In this document: positions 12,480 to 23,116 of the stretch, in pieces
Layout of the letters: each line of letters opens with the position of its first letter
Numbering within the stretch: position 1 is the stretch's first letter
Assembly: GCA_030141605.1 (NCBI GenBank)
Contig: JAQGDQ010000288.1
Coordinates: 163,121 to 227,120 of the forward strand
Length of the DNA stretch: 64,000 nucleotides
DNA from: Tubiluchus corallicola
Lineage: Eukaryota > Priapulida > Priapulimorpha > Priapulimorphida > Tubiluchidae
Reading direction: 5' to 3'
The notes under the pieces: generated by a model
Databases searched by the model: none
What the model saw: only the letters and a program-made list of their open reading frames with translations
What the model was told of the DNA's origin: nothing
Translations under genes and position numbers: made by a program

Positions 12480-13150
12480 TTATTTAGTTTGACATAATCA
12501 TTTTTTTCAAATCATACTAATTCAGTTTAATCTAATCGACCTAATTCATGCTAATTTAGGTTAATTTATCTTATCTAATCTAATGAAAATAAATCTAGTC
12601 TAATCTAATGTAACCTGATCTAATCTAATCTATCTAGTCTAACCTAATACTCTCCATTCCAGTTCACTCAGTCCAGTTTTTTCCTGTCCAGTCCAGTATA
12701 GTTCAATTTAGTCCAAATCAGTCCTGTCCTGGCTTGCCCAGCTCTGTCTATGCAATCCATTCTTGTCCAACCCTGTCCAGTCCAGGCAAATGAGGGCATT
12801 TTAGTCCAGTCCACTCTGGTCGAATCCATTCGTGCTCTGTCGAATCCCATTTGCCCGTGTTAGTCTAATCCAGCCAGTCCAGTCCATTTTAGTCTAGTCC
12901 AGCCAGTCCAGTCCCTAACTTTGTCCAATACTGTCCTGGTCAGTCACGCCAATGTGTATTCCGTTCTAGACTAGTCCAGTCAGTTCATTTCTCACCAGTT
13001 TAATCCTGGCAATGGAATTTAATCCGATCTAATCAAGCCGTCAATTTGAATCCAATTTAAGCTAATGTAGTCTGACTAATTCTAGAATAACTTAGCCTAA
13101 CCCAGCCTAAATAACCTATTCTGATTGAGTTCTACCCAATCCAAGTTTCT
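12480..13150. repeat. Degenerate pentanucleotide satellite (TCYAR family)
   Basis: About 650 bp built from five-base words: mainly TCTAA/CTAAT at the left (12520-12650), shifting to TCCAG/GTCCA through the middle (12655-12990) and back to TCTAA/CCTAA types at the right. The unit is kept while its sequence drifts along the array. It produces a false Trp/Thr/Asp-rich open frame on the minus strand at 12668-12850. Confidence 0.85.
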
Positions 13151-13560
13151 GTGAGAATACAATTTGACACGTCTGCGATGTCATTTTGATATATAGCCTT
13201 TATTATTACTAACCTGTTTTCATTAGCAGCATCACAGATTTAGATCTATGACGCATTTAGTACTAATCCGTGTCTTACTTTCGAGTCATATTTCTTAACT
13301 TTGCCGCTGCATAGTTAGGTTACTCAAAGGTAACAACTTTTGTAACTTTTATTTCACTGTTGTTTCTATTAGATCTAGTTGGTATTTTGTTGCACTGCAT
13401 TGCATGTTCGCATTAATTGACATTTGATCTGTAACAGTTTTGCTGAAAGGTGCAGCTCAGACTTAGGCAACATGAGCAACATTCGCAACATAAATAAGGT
13501 CAATTATTGAGTGAACATTTAACTAGTAAAGTATCAGTGAGTAATTATATTTACTGTAAA

Positions 13561-13828
13561 CATGGCCGGATTATCTTATAGGCCAGTGTAGGGTGCAGCA
13601 TAGGGCCCATCAAGCTAGGAGGCCCTCAACCTCTTGTAATATTTGGTAAAAAATTGTTTTCTCACCGCGGTTGTGCTGTATGTGCTAATTTGGTTTGCAA
13701 TAAACGGTAGAATAGTTGTATTTGCAATAAGTTTACTTCTGCCGGTGAGTTAGGGGATGGTTCAGTCTGAAGCCTCCCAGTAATTTAATTAGCCTAGAAT
13801 GGCCCCAAAATGTCGTAATCCTGCCCTC
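13561..13828. mobile_element. hAT-like non-autonomous transposon with 8-bp TSD
   Basis: A 268-bp element flanked by a perfect 8-bp direct repeat, ACTGTAAA (13553-13560 and 13829-13836). Its ends form an imperfect terminal inverted repeat: CATGGCCGGATTA at the left against GAGGGCAGGATTA read inward from the right, 10 of 13 matching. An 8-bp target duplication with ends of the CAGGGCCGGATTA type is characteristic of hAT elements. It has no coding capacity, so it would have depended on a transposase elsewhere. A related internal segment occurs at 49886-49942. Confidence 0.85.
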
Positions 13829-15276
13829 ACTGTAAATATATTATAGTCGACTACAGTATAATAATGCTCAACGGATTCCAATGTTGAGAGCTTGACCGTT
13901 AAAACTGTTAAGAACCTACTGCCATAGATAAAAAAGACACAAGAACATCTTCTGTTCCCATGTACAACAAACCAACCTCCATTTTAATGGTTTACAGGCT
14001 AAAGTGACTTATTAGACGGTTAACAACGATAACGATCACAACAATATTTTAATCAATGAAAACCCAATTACGGGTCAAGTAAAAAGCAATGATGCATTTG
14101 CTAGACCGGAGGCACAGGCAGACTTGCATGGAGGGTAACCTCTTAAAAGCTAAAGAAAAGTAAAACAATGTCAATACGCCTCTTCCGTCAATTCACCGCA
14201 AGACCTTAACATTCGATCTGTCGGCCTTGAAAATAGTTCGTACATATTGAACTGCTGGTGGCACCTCGTCACCCGAGGGTGGTTCGGGCCTGTAGGTGCG
14301 GAGGCAGAGCAGCCTAATAATGATTTCCACATAACCACAATTAAACAAAACTGAATTAAATAACGCTGAAGATTTGACTGGAAAGGGATTTAAATATTAC
14401 AAGGCCTAAACTAACCATGACAAGATTTTAAACAAATTAAACAAAGCAGAACAAAGAAATAAAGTGGGTAGACTGATACCTAACTTGCCATATACCGGGT
14501 ATTAGAAGGACTCTAAGTCTGATGGAAGAAGCACAAGCACAAGAACCACTAACTCTGCACAACCCGATTACCACTGTAGCTCCAAAGTACAGCAGGTTTT
14601 CACCCTCCTTTTATAACCTTCCCCAAACAAGTGTACATGTCAGAGATAGAGCCAAAATGAAACCTAATTGGTTGAAAGCAAAAGGTGTGAGGATAATAAG
14701 AACCGAAATATTTGTAAAAGAATAATTTGAACTGCTGGTACTTTTAGGGGTGACATGCGACACTAGTTTGGTAACCATGCTATACTTTCGAATAAAGGTA
14801 GCGGTTGCAGAGTGGGCCGCCCAAGCGCCTGCGCTACAATATGTTGATGGTAACGCTCCATACCAAATTTTGCTATATCTTAATAATTTGTTTTGGTATA
14901 GAATTCGCCGGACAACATTCTAAGAACAACCCAACCAAACTGTAAGGCATTGATTGATGGTTGCCATTGAGATGCGGTATCTGATGGACACACGTAAAAA
15001 TTGCGCGACCTTAATTTTTGACTTATTAAGCTCCGGACTAAACAGTTCAAACACGTGTCAACGAAAACCATCTTTAAATTTGGTTATAATTGTTTACTAG
15101 TTTTCGAGGGGTGTGGACACAAAAAGGGATGTTCACGCGCGATTGCTAGACAATCTGCCTGCGTACGACCTGACTACAACGACTTGGGTAAAAACGAATG
15201 ATTCCATCTAACACAGTAATACTGCATGCATTTAATTTCATCTGCAGTGATCATTTTTGAGCAGCTTAATCAGGAT

Positions 15277-16491
15277 TTAGAATTTCTTAAGCGGCATGTC
15301 ACCATTAGATGTGACCAACACACTAGCAGTGCTAGGACCTGGTTTTGCCGGGCAGTTCCTTAATGTTGATTGTCCATGTACAGTGTGAAGAGATAGTTTC
15401 TTATCGCTCACCATTAAACTGTCGTCATAGACAAATCTGGTAGATGGTTCCTGACCACTGTTTCCAGTACCTTTGTTGAACCAACTTTTAACATTCAACA
15501 TCTTTTTCAAGCTTTCCCTGAAATCCTTGTTCTTCCAGAAGTAAAAAATTGGATTGAGCAGCGAATTTACTGCTAAGCCGATAAACCTCAGCTGTTGGAG
15601 TCGGTACTTGATGGGATCAAATTCGTTTAGATCATCTACAATGAAGAAAATATAGAATTTCAACATAACGTGTGGAAGTAGACAAATGATCGTACTACCC
15701 AACACCATTAGAGCTAAACGGGTGGTCTTCATCTGAGCTACTAAGAATCCCCTTTTTCGAGGTGCCTGCTGCTCTACTGGTTGATTCATTGATAAAATCT
15801 TTCTGGTTCTCTGTCTGTAAGCTGCCAAAATTCTGACATATGCAAGTGTCATCCACAGGATTACAAGAAAGAACTGAACTAAGTACAAATACTGATACCA
15901 AACAGGAGTGAAGAGGCTTAGCTGACATGTCTTAGTCACATCTTTGTGAATGTTGAGAACAGTTAGAACTGCTCCAAATATACCATAACCTGTTCCATAG
16001 AACCAAGAGATCATAACGAGTCTTTTGGCCATTGCAACAGACATTTCACTTTTGTATTGAAGTGGCCGCGTTATGGCCAAATACCTATCAGCGGTCACCA
16101 AAGCAAGTGTTGCCAATGTGGCCATCGCAAGACCTTGAAATAGGCCAACAGCGAATATACATGAAGCTTCGGTGTAGGCTTCCTGATTACCAGAATACGC
16201 TTGCAATCCAGTCATAGTTACGAACGAGATCATGCCAAAACCTAAGTCCACCAAAGCCAGGCTTGCCAAAAAAGTATTTGTTGGCGTCTTCAGCCTTTTG
16301 AACTTTAGGACTGCACTTAAGACAAACGCATTGAGAACGATGGTAACAACTGACACTAATATTAAAAGTATTCTAATTAATACGTTTGCTTGTGATGGCA
16401 CGGTAATTGTTGAGTTGCTGGACGTGTTAGCAGTAAAATTCAGACGAAACACCTCCGATAGTTTACCATTACGTAATAGATCATCAGCCAT
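15277..16491 (-). CDS. Intronless class A GPCR (orphan), 404 aa
   Basis: Rhodopsin-family receptor, paralogue of the gene at 8.5 kb and convergent with it. Three sequons (N18, N22, N26) crowd the N-terminus. Landmarks: N54 in helix 1, LALVD with D82 in helix 2, C111 at the start of helix 3, DRY at 135-137 then LAITRPL, W163 in helix 4, C189 in the second extracellular loop, P273 in helix 6 (CLLP in place of CWxP) and NPIFY at 313-317 followed by WKNKDFR. The C-terminal tail of about 80 residues is rich in Ser/Thr, suiting phosphorylation and arrestin binding. The replacement of the helix 6 Trp is shared with its paralogue, so it predates their split. The ligand is unknown. Confidence 0.93.
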   Translation of the reverse strand: MADDLLRNGKLSEVFRLNFTANTSSNSTITVPSQANVLIRILLILVSVVTIVLNAFVLSAVLKFKRLKTPTNTFLASLALVDLGFGMISFVTMTGLQAYSGNQEAYTEASCIFAVGLFQGLAMATLATLALVTADRYLAITRPLQYKSEMSVAMAKRLVMISWFYGTGYGIFGAVLTVLNIHKDVTKTCQLSLFTPVWYQYLYLVQFFLVILWMTLAYVRILAAYRQRTRKILSMNQPVEQQAPRKRGFLVAQMKTTRLALMVLGSTIICLLPHVMLKFYIFFIVDDLNEFDPIKYRLQQLRFIGLAVNSLLNPIFYFWKNKDFRESLKKMLNVKSWFNKGTGNSGQEPSTRFVYDDSLMVSDKKLSLHTVHGQSTLRNCPAKPGPSTASVLVTSNGDMPLKKF

Positions 16492-18648
16492 TTTGGCTCG
16501 GTTCTGATTGTTGTCGTTCTCTGCCTAACGTTTCTATTTCGTCAAAAAACGTAAACAATCACATAGTTTGAGTCTTTTTTCAGCTTAAAAAATTAGGAGA
16601 GAGTTTGAGATTTTCAGGCCTAAGCAAAGAAAGGCCCTGCTCATTATTCCTAGAATCTCATTATAAATAGTCATCTGCATCGTCTGTTTCGGGTAGTTGA
16701 TTTCTGAGAAGAGATATGTATATGAAGCAAGTAAAGAACCTGATGACACCTATGTAATAACGAATCACATAAATGATACTATGTTTCTCTTTTCGCGATA
16801 GCATCTGCGTTGTATCGTATCATGTGGTCGATATGACTGTTGCCGCTTTCATTGTTCTCGTTATTATGTCGATGAATGTAATTTCATCTGTCAAGACATC
16901 ATCCCGGCTTCTTTGATCTAAGTGAGCACAATGAGGTGTAACTAGTCACTTCCTGAAATTAATGAGGAAGCAGTTATTGAATAGAATGATCCAACACCAC
17001 TTGCTGATCAGTTGGATAATACCACACCTTGCTCAGGCTTGGTACTACGTGTATTCGTTCATTGAACCACCATTACATACGTACAAACAAATAAACAAGA
17101 CAGATTTAATCTACAATGAAAGAAACGTTTACTAGACATAAAATCCGTTTACCAGGAAATATTGTCACTCTAATGTAGAGAACAAATAACCTTTAATTCA
17201 CATAAACAATAAAAACAGCAATCACGTAATATTACATAATCAAACAATATTACATAAAAAAGTATTGACAAATCTTTACACAATTGCATCTAGATTTTAT
17301 ACAGACAATAATTGATTCCTAGTCTGAAAGGCTGATTCCACAAGAACTACAATAATCTTGCATAGGTCGATATCTTGACTACATATTATAAAGACAAATT
17401 TATCATTATCATTTTGTATGGCAGAAAACGCATGGAACATTTTTTTAATATTATTAAAAAGTGTTAGCTAATAATACATTTTATATACAGGTGACATTCA
17501 TTATGTTGAATCCGTCATTGATCAGCAAGGCCTACTTAATGTCGAATTGTCAATGACAACCCTTTAAAATGAGTCAGTGAGTCTGAGCCAATGGAGATGT
17601 CTTAATACAAATGTCTGCATGACGAGATTTTACGGTTTAAAGGACAAGAAAAGGGGCGCCTAAAGTAGGTCTCTGAAAAATCGCCTTAAAAATTATATTA
17701 CTTAAAGAGCAATTTTATGGATATACGTAGTACTGGCGTTGTCAGGATTTTTGTTTGTTTTCATTTTAAATCTCCCACAATACTGTTTCGACCGCGCTAT
17801 TACATGACGTCATATACAACAAACTAAATCGGGAAAGAAAAGGAAATCTTAGGTTATGTCCCAACAAACTTTCCATCTACAGTCATATTACTTAGCATTT
17901 CACTTACCTGCTTGAAAGACTTGTGTAATTAGAAAAGAACGTCATTAATTATTTAAAATGTTTTCAGCAATTGCAAGAATGTCGTTGACTCACTTCCAGG
18001 GTGCACCACTCACTAACCAAAAGCGTATTTTTAATTTAATTGACAAGATACAGTAATTTAAAATTTTGGTTAGTGACGTGTGCACTACGAATGCTCTGAT
18101 TATTTTTTCAAATTTTACTTAGTGTTATCTAAGCTTGTTTCAAATGATTTCGTTTAAGGGTCATCGCGGGAGTTTAAATTTACATGTTTTATACAGCGTT
18201 ACTGCCGACGATAACCCTATATGCAAAAAGGCAGTATGTAAGTGGTATAAAATTTTGAGACGAATTTTTAAGCTTTATGTAAGTGGAGGGTTTTCGTGAG
18301 CTTTAAGCTTGTCAATCTTTGCAATCTTTATAATAAAAAAGCTTAGAACCATAAATTTAATTCGCAAGTTCAAGGCTTGCCGGCAATAAACTCGTGGGCG
18401 TTTTCAGTTTTTTAACTAACCAGACCGAAGACTAGAGCGTTAAGAATAACGGTGATGAATGAGCCAATGAAAACTGTGGGACAGCTCTGTGATGACTGGT
18501 GAGATTAGCTTAAGCTAGGAAACTGTCAGCCTCAATTTAAACTGGACTTTAAGATAAAACAAATATAATCCTAAAGGTTTCACTATCACGAAAACTGGAA
18601 TTACTGAAGACATTACTGTTGCCAGACTCTTTTACAACTTCTTTTTCT

Positions 18649-18957
18649 TCAAGGTCTCATTTCATCTACTGTAGACATTGAGGCATTTAGATTTATTAGA
18701 GTATTTCGCCCACTCCTATGTGCAGCTAAACGCGCAATTTCTTCTATTTCTAAAAAACTTAAAAAGATAGATTTGGTTGAAGTTGTTGAGCTAAACGCGC
18801 TATTTCTTCTATTTCTAAAAAACTTAAAAAGATAGATTTGGTTGAAGTTGTTGAACATATTTAGCCATCTAAGTTGTTTTTGGTTTGCCAGCTGGTTTTT
18901 TACAAGGTTTGAAGATTTCCTTCAAAGACTTGGTAATCTTAGGTGTCCTAGCCATTT
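18649..18957 (-). pseudogene. Broken small basic reading frame with a 65-bp internal duplication
   Basis: On the minus strand a frame starting at 18957 encodes a Lys-rich segment of about 28 residues and then stops. A second frame (18858-18649) follows. Two nearly identical 65-bp copies lie in tandem (18725-18789 and 18790-18855). Because 65 is not a multiple of three, the duplication shifts the frame. The downstream part, with an acidic-aliphatic helix then a basic stretch, faintly recalls the C-terminal half of a histone fold, but the match is too weak to name. It could equally be chance coding-like sequence. Confidence 0.3.
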
Positions 18958-19334
18958 TAATCTTTGAATCTTGACTTTGAACTCCAGGGAATTTCTTTCG
19001 TTCTAGTATTCCTCAAGTATAGGTTTCGTTATAGTATATATTTTATAACTGTTCATTTAAAAAACGTGAAAAATGTGCCACATTTAGAAACTAAAACAAA
19101 TGAGACGTATAGAGAGCTTTACTAACTGACTTCTTTTTTCTTTCTTCAGTGTTTTTCAAAACGACCGCTTTGTCTCTATAACTTCAACTGATTTGCTTCG
19201 ATGGTATTAGATTTAAAACAATGTCAGCATTCAAGCATGTTCACTTACACAAAAACATCTCAAGTTTCGTATAAAACTAACTTTCTCGGCTTCGACAGCA
19301 TGCTTATTTAATATTTACATGAAATAATACCTAC

Positions 19335-19469
19335 GTCTATAATCGCGTTCACACTTCCAGTTATTAAATTTTGATCAACAACTGTGGCTTCTACACACTG
19401 CCCAGGTAACGCGATGCACACCTGAGGCTTCTTCCTGATAACTGATTTTCCACCTGTCAGAAGCGACAT
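19335..19469 (-). CDS. Candidate first coding exon, 45 codons, unknown protein
   Basis: An ATG at 19469 opens 45 codons that end exactly at a good donor (GAC followed by GTAGGT, intron from 19334 down) in phase 0. Composition is protein-like, with a basic patch (RKK) followed by a hydrophobic segment with LPGQ. I do not recognise the protein and found no convincing next exon between here and 16.5 kb. It may be a real 5' exon of a small gene or a relic. Confidence 0.28.
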
Positions 19470-22189
19470 ATCAAACAAAAGTCGTGCGTTTTATTCAATA
19501 AAGATAACTGGGCAAGATACGTCGCTGCAAATTAGTGAACAATAGGTAGAAGCATAAAGGATTGTAAGAGATACACGGATTTTCAATATGTCTGATGATT
19601 TTATTTCAACATGTCGGGAAAATTAGAAGCAGCCTTCATTTCATCCTTAGACAAATGCTGTTATATGATGAACTGCAACACTCTTTCTTGATTAGCGAGT
19701 TGCCATGGATCAATAAAAACAAACTTTCACTCAAAATTAAAAGAAAACTGGACTCAATTTTAAGCTATAGCTCAAAACAATCTATTCTATAAAAAGTTGA
19801 AAGGGAACGTACTATTTCTTCAAGAATGACTTACGTAAAAAATTATTACTTCAGAATAGTAATTTCGCATTAGTTGGGCACTAGCGTCAGCATCTCGGAA
19901 ATGCGCTGCACAGCAAACAGATAACTTATCTAGTGACTTACTTCTCAGTTCAGAGGCGTTCACTTGTGATGTAGAGGACATGTTCGACAGATCGCGCGTG
20001 AGCAGAGTGATAGACATGAAATTCGAATTTTAAATTTAAATTTGCCGAGTTTTTGTATATCACATTGAATGTTGTACAGTAGCACTGTAGCTTAATTTTC
20101 GCTTTCGCAAACACGTGCAACACACTGTTGTGTGTTTGTGCTGTTGAGAATTATGTTCAGTTATGACGTAAACACATATTGGGTTCGCCCGCCGTTAATT
20201 AAGTTTTTGACCTATTATTTATTTATCAGAAACGCTTCAGCGTTATATAGGTCTTAAAATATACACCCTTTACCGCACTTTAAAATGGGGTAGGACATAA
20301 AAAATCATCCTGTCTTGCTCTAATTGGAAGTTGAGCAAAGCTGGAACAAATCACATAGTTTGAATTTTTGGGACTAGCTTGGTATTTTTTTATGCTTTTT
20401 TGCGTTTTTTTTGTTATTAATTATTATCGTGAATCGACTGATTATTTTGTTTTGTAAATCCAATGGTTCTCACATGAAACACCCCAAAATTTAGAAAAAC
20501 TTTGGCTGTTAATTACTGATCAATTACGAATCGAATTTTGACCACTGCAAATACAAAATTATTAGTACACACCTTTGGCGCACGGTGCGAACTACTTTTG
20601 AAATTACATGAAACACAAAGTTTTGTTCATAATAATTTTGTCGATTGATTTTATCATTACGGTTGCTAATCTTTTAATGTGAACTTGGTGGCCTGCTTTC
20701 CGGGATTCAGCCAATTCAAAAAAACTTCCAAAAAACTGACTTGAGACGCTGCTGTTTGTGCTACGAACTGTCTTGTGACATCCTTCAGGTTCGTTGTAGA
20801 TAGCTTCAGTGTTCAAACTGTAAGTTAGATTATCTCATTGCCAAGATTTTACTTGCCTCTAACATGGGACAGACCAGGAGGGAGGAAGGAAGGAAGTGTC
20901 TTAGCCAAGTTAGGAGACGCATAGATCTTTTCATCAACAAGGTAAACTCATAACGGCGCGAAAAGAAAACCTTTTTATATTGTCATAAATCCTAGAATTT
21001 TTATCCGATTTGTAAAATTTAGCAGCCTAAATTAGAAACATTTTAGTAGTTACCCACTAATTTTTGCTAAAAAGTCCAAGAAATAAACAGTCTGTACTTG
21101 ATACAATGGTGTTGTATTCAAGCTTACAAAAATGAAAAAAACTAGATATAAGTCTTTACTGTATCGATAAGGTACGATTGTATTATCAATAAAGCTATGA
21201 TTTAGGCCCCAACCGAGAAAAGTAAATGAAGTGTCAGGAAAATGTATTGAACACATTTTCCGTTTTATAACAGGATACGTTATATTTTTGTTTCCTTAGA
21301 AATTTTAACTTTTTTATTTAAACCACTTAAAAATGAATCTCCAAGTTTGCAGTTTCTTATTTAAAACTTAGTATTACTCTTATCATATGTATCTATTTTG
21401 ATGGCATAAATAAAAAGTTTTATTCCAATGTGAAGAGAAATAAATTATTAATGAATTGCTGAAAGGACTTTTCTATTTGTCTATCTGTTATGTATAGCAG
21501 CATAAATCATACAGCTTGCAATTTACTTAGTGGTTATCCTTCGGTTAGTCGTATAAAACGTTAATGTATTTCAAAGTTATAGCGTAATGCGTGAAGCGAC
21601 AACAAAGAGACTAAAAAGTCAAGCTATGGGATTATTTCTGTTATAAAGACTGAATTTTAGTTGAAATATCTGTCATATAATAACAATTGTTCTTAAACAT
21701 GTACACGTTTAGTAAGATTACGATTTTCTAGCAAGAACAACACAGAATCCGGGATAAGTTTGATAGCTTACTGCAGTATCAGTTGTGATGAAGATTACGC
21801 ATTCTCCCTCTAGCTCTATGTATCCCTATTGTGTCCAGGGCAGTTGATGCATTAAAGTTAGGCTTGTCATTAAAAACAAAAGGAGTTAAGACTGTAATCT
21901 ATGGACAAAAATAACCGCCATTGCGTTGCATTAAAGTACCTTATGCAGTAATGCATAAGCATTTCTTATAATCAGAAGCAAGTAAGCGCCACGGAAATGA
22001 TAATTCACTTATTTCTGGTCAACAAACTATTAATAACAGGAAAATATATGTGACAGAATGCTTCAGCGAAGGACAATCTAAAAATCGATGATAAAGGAAA
22101 AGCTTAAATTATGTGAATCAAAACAATTGTTCAAGCTGGCATTGGTCTAACACATACTATAATTTCTATTTACTATCAATTTTACACCA

Positions 22190-23116
22190 ATGGAAAATTT
22201 AACCAGTGTTAACCAAACTACACAGAATGGCGACACTCTTGGAGATAGGTCATTCTTCAATCTAATGGCATCGCTGTTAATACTGTTAGACCTTGCCATT
22301 ATTGGTCTGAACATATTGGTGTTGATAGCAATTTACAAATATGTGGAATTACAAATAAAAATGAACTCGCTCATTGCATCACTTGCTGTCACGGATTTGC
22401 TAACTGGATTGATACTTCCGATTGAAGTTGCTGGCTTGTTACATACCAGTTATCCCGAAGTTAGACCGCTAGTGAAATGGCTGCCAGAGATGCTTTCGAA
22501 TTTTACTTGGACCGTGAGTTTATATCACCTATATCTGATATCTGCCGAGAGGTTTCTGGCTGTTGTACATCCTTATAAATATTATCTGTATGTTACAAAA
22601 AAATCGCTGACTATTACAATAACTATTGCTTGGTTTATTGCTTTTGCTGAAACAGTTTTAATATACACCGACGCAGTACTAGAACCAGAAGAAAAGGAAG
22701 TATTTTATGAAGTTCATTTGATTATGTTTTGCTATGTACCGACAGTACTGATGGCACTAATGTACACAATGATATGGAAAACGGCAAGGAAGCACTTTTT
22801 GCGCACAAATGCTCAATCTGGAGAGAGGAATTCAGCCGTGACGGAAATGAAAGCGACGAAAACAGTGGGGATGGTCACAGTCATGTTCTTTGTCTGCTGG
22901 GGCCCACTTTTCATCTGGCCACTTGTAGCAAGTACTCCTGACGTTTGCAACTTGGATTCGACTGTGTTTGCGTGTTTACCGCGCGAAACTTTGCTTTTGT
23001 TATGGCTTGGCAACGCAAACAGTGCCATCAACCCACTGATATACGCAGCCTCGAGTAACGCATTTAGAAAAGCATTTAAGAAACTTTGCAGAAATAGTTT
23101 TCAGGCTTTGGATTAG
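22190..23116 (+). CDS. Intronless short class A GPCR lacking the extracellular disulfide, 308 aa
   Basis: Compact rhodopsin-family receptor with a short N-terminus (sequons N3 and N8). Landmarks: N41 in helix 1, LAVTD with D69 in helix 2, ERF at 120-122 in place of DRY, CWGP in helix 6, and NPLIY in helix 7 followed by a short Ala/Phe/Lys-rich tail. The helix 3 position that normally holds the disulfide cysteine is K96, and the second extracellular loop (acidic, E-P-E-E-K-E) has no cysteine, so the usual bridge is absent. Two cysteines in the third extracellular loop may bridge each other. It is not closely similar to the two receptors at 8.5 and 15.3 kb. Ligand and coupling are unknown. Confidence 0.9.
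   Translation: MENLTSVNQTTQNGDTLGDRSFFNLMASLLILLDLAIIGLNILVLIAIYKYVELQIKMNSLIASLAVTDLLTGLILPIEVAGLLHTSYPEVRPLVKWLPEMLSNFTWTVSLYHLYLISAERFLAVVHPYKYYLYVTKKSLTITITIAWFIAFAETVLIYTDAVLEPEEKEVFYEVHLIMFCYVPTVLMALMYTMIWKTARKHFLRTNAQSGERNSAVTEMKATKTVGMVTVMFFVCWGPLFIWPLVASTPDVCNLDSTVFACLPRETLLLLWLGNANSAINPLIYAASSNAFRKAFKKLCRNSFQALD

Larger units (their letters stand above)
9724..15276. other. Spacer between the two convergent GPCRs
   Basis: Intergenic, 5.5 kb. It holds the 3' flanks of both receptors, a degenerate pentanucleotide satellite (about 12480-13150) and a hAT-like non-autonomous element (13561-13828). A GC-richer patch at 11430-11640 and another at 14250-14330 have no open frame I can support. 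The frames at 11536-11781 and 14522-14725 carry no recognisable domain. Confidence 0.5.
16492..22189. other. Spacer with a few weak exon-like stretches
   Basis: Mostly AT-rich non-coding DNA upstream of two divergent GPCRs. Three minus-strand stretches read like protein but could not be joined into a gene: 19335-19469, 19855-20017 (a frame ending at a GTAAGT donor) and 20604-20821 (a frame opening at a TTACAG acceptor). A Lys-rich frame and a 65-bp tandem duplication lie at 18649-18957. A short inverted repeat sits at about 20118-20140. Confidence 0.4.

Noticed and set aside
12668-12850. Trp/Asp/Thr-rich open frame on the minus strand
   Set aside because: Translation of the pentanucleotide satellite; no independent support.
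16232-16507. 91-codon + strand open frame
   Set aside because: Antisense shadow of the GPCR at 15277-16491.
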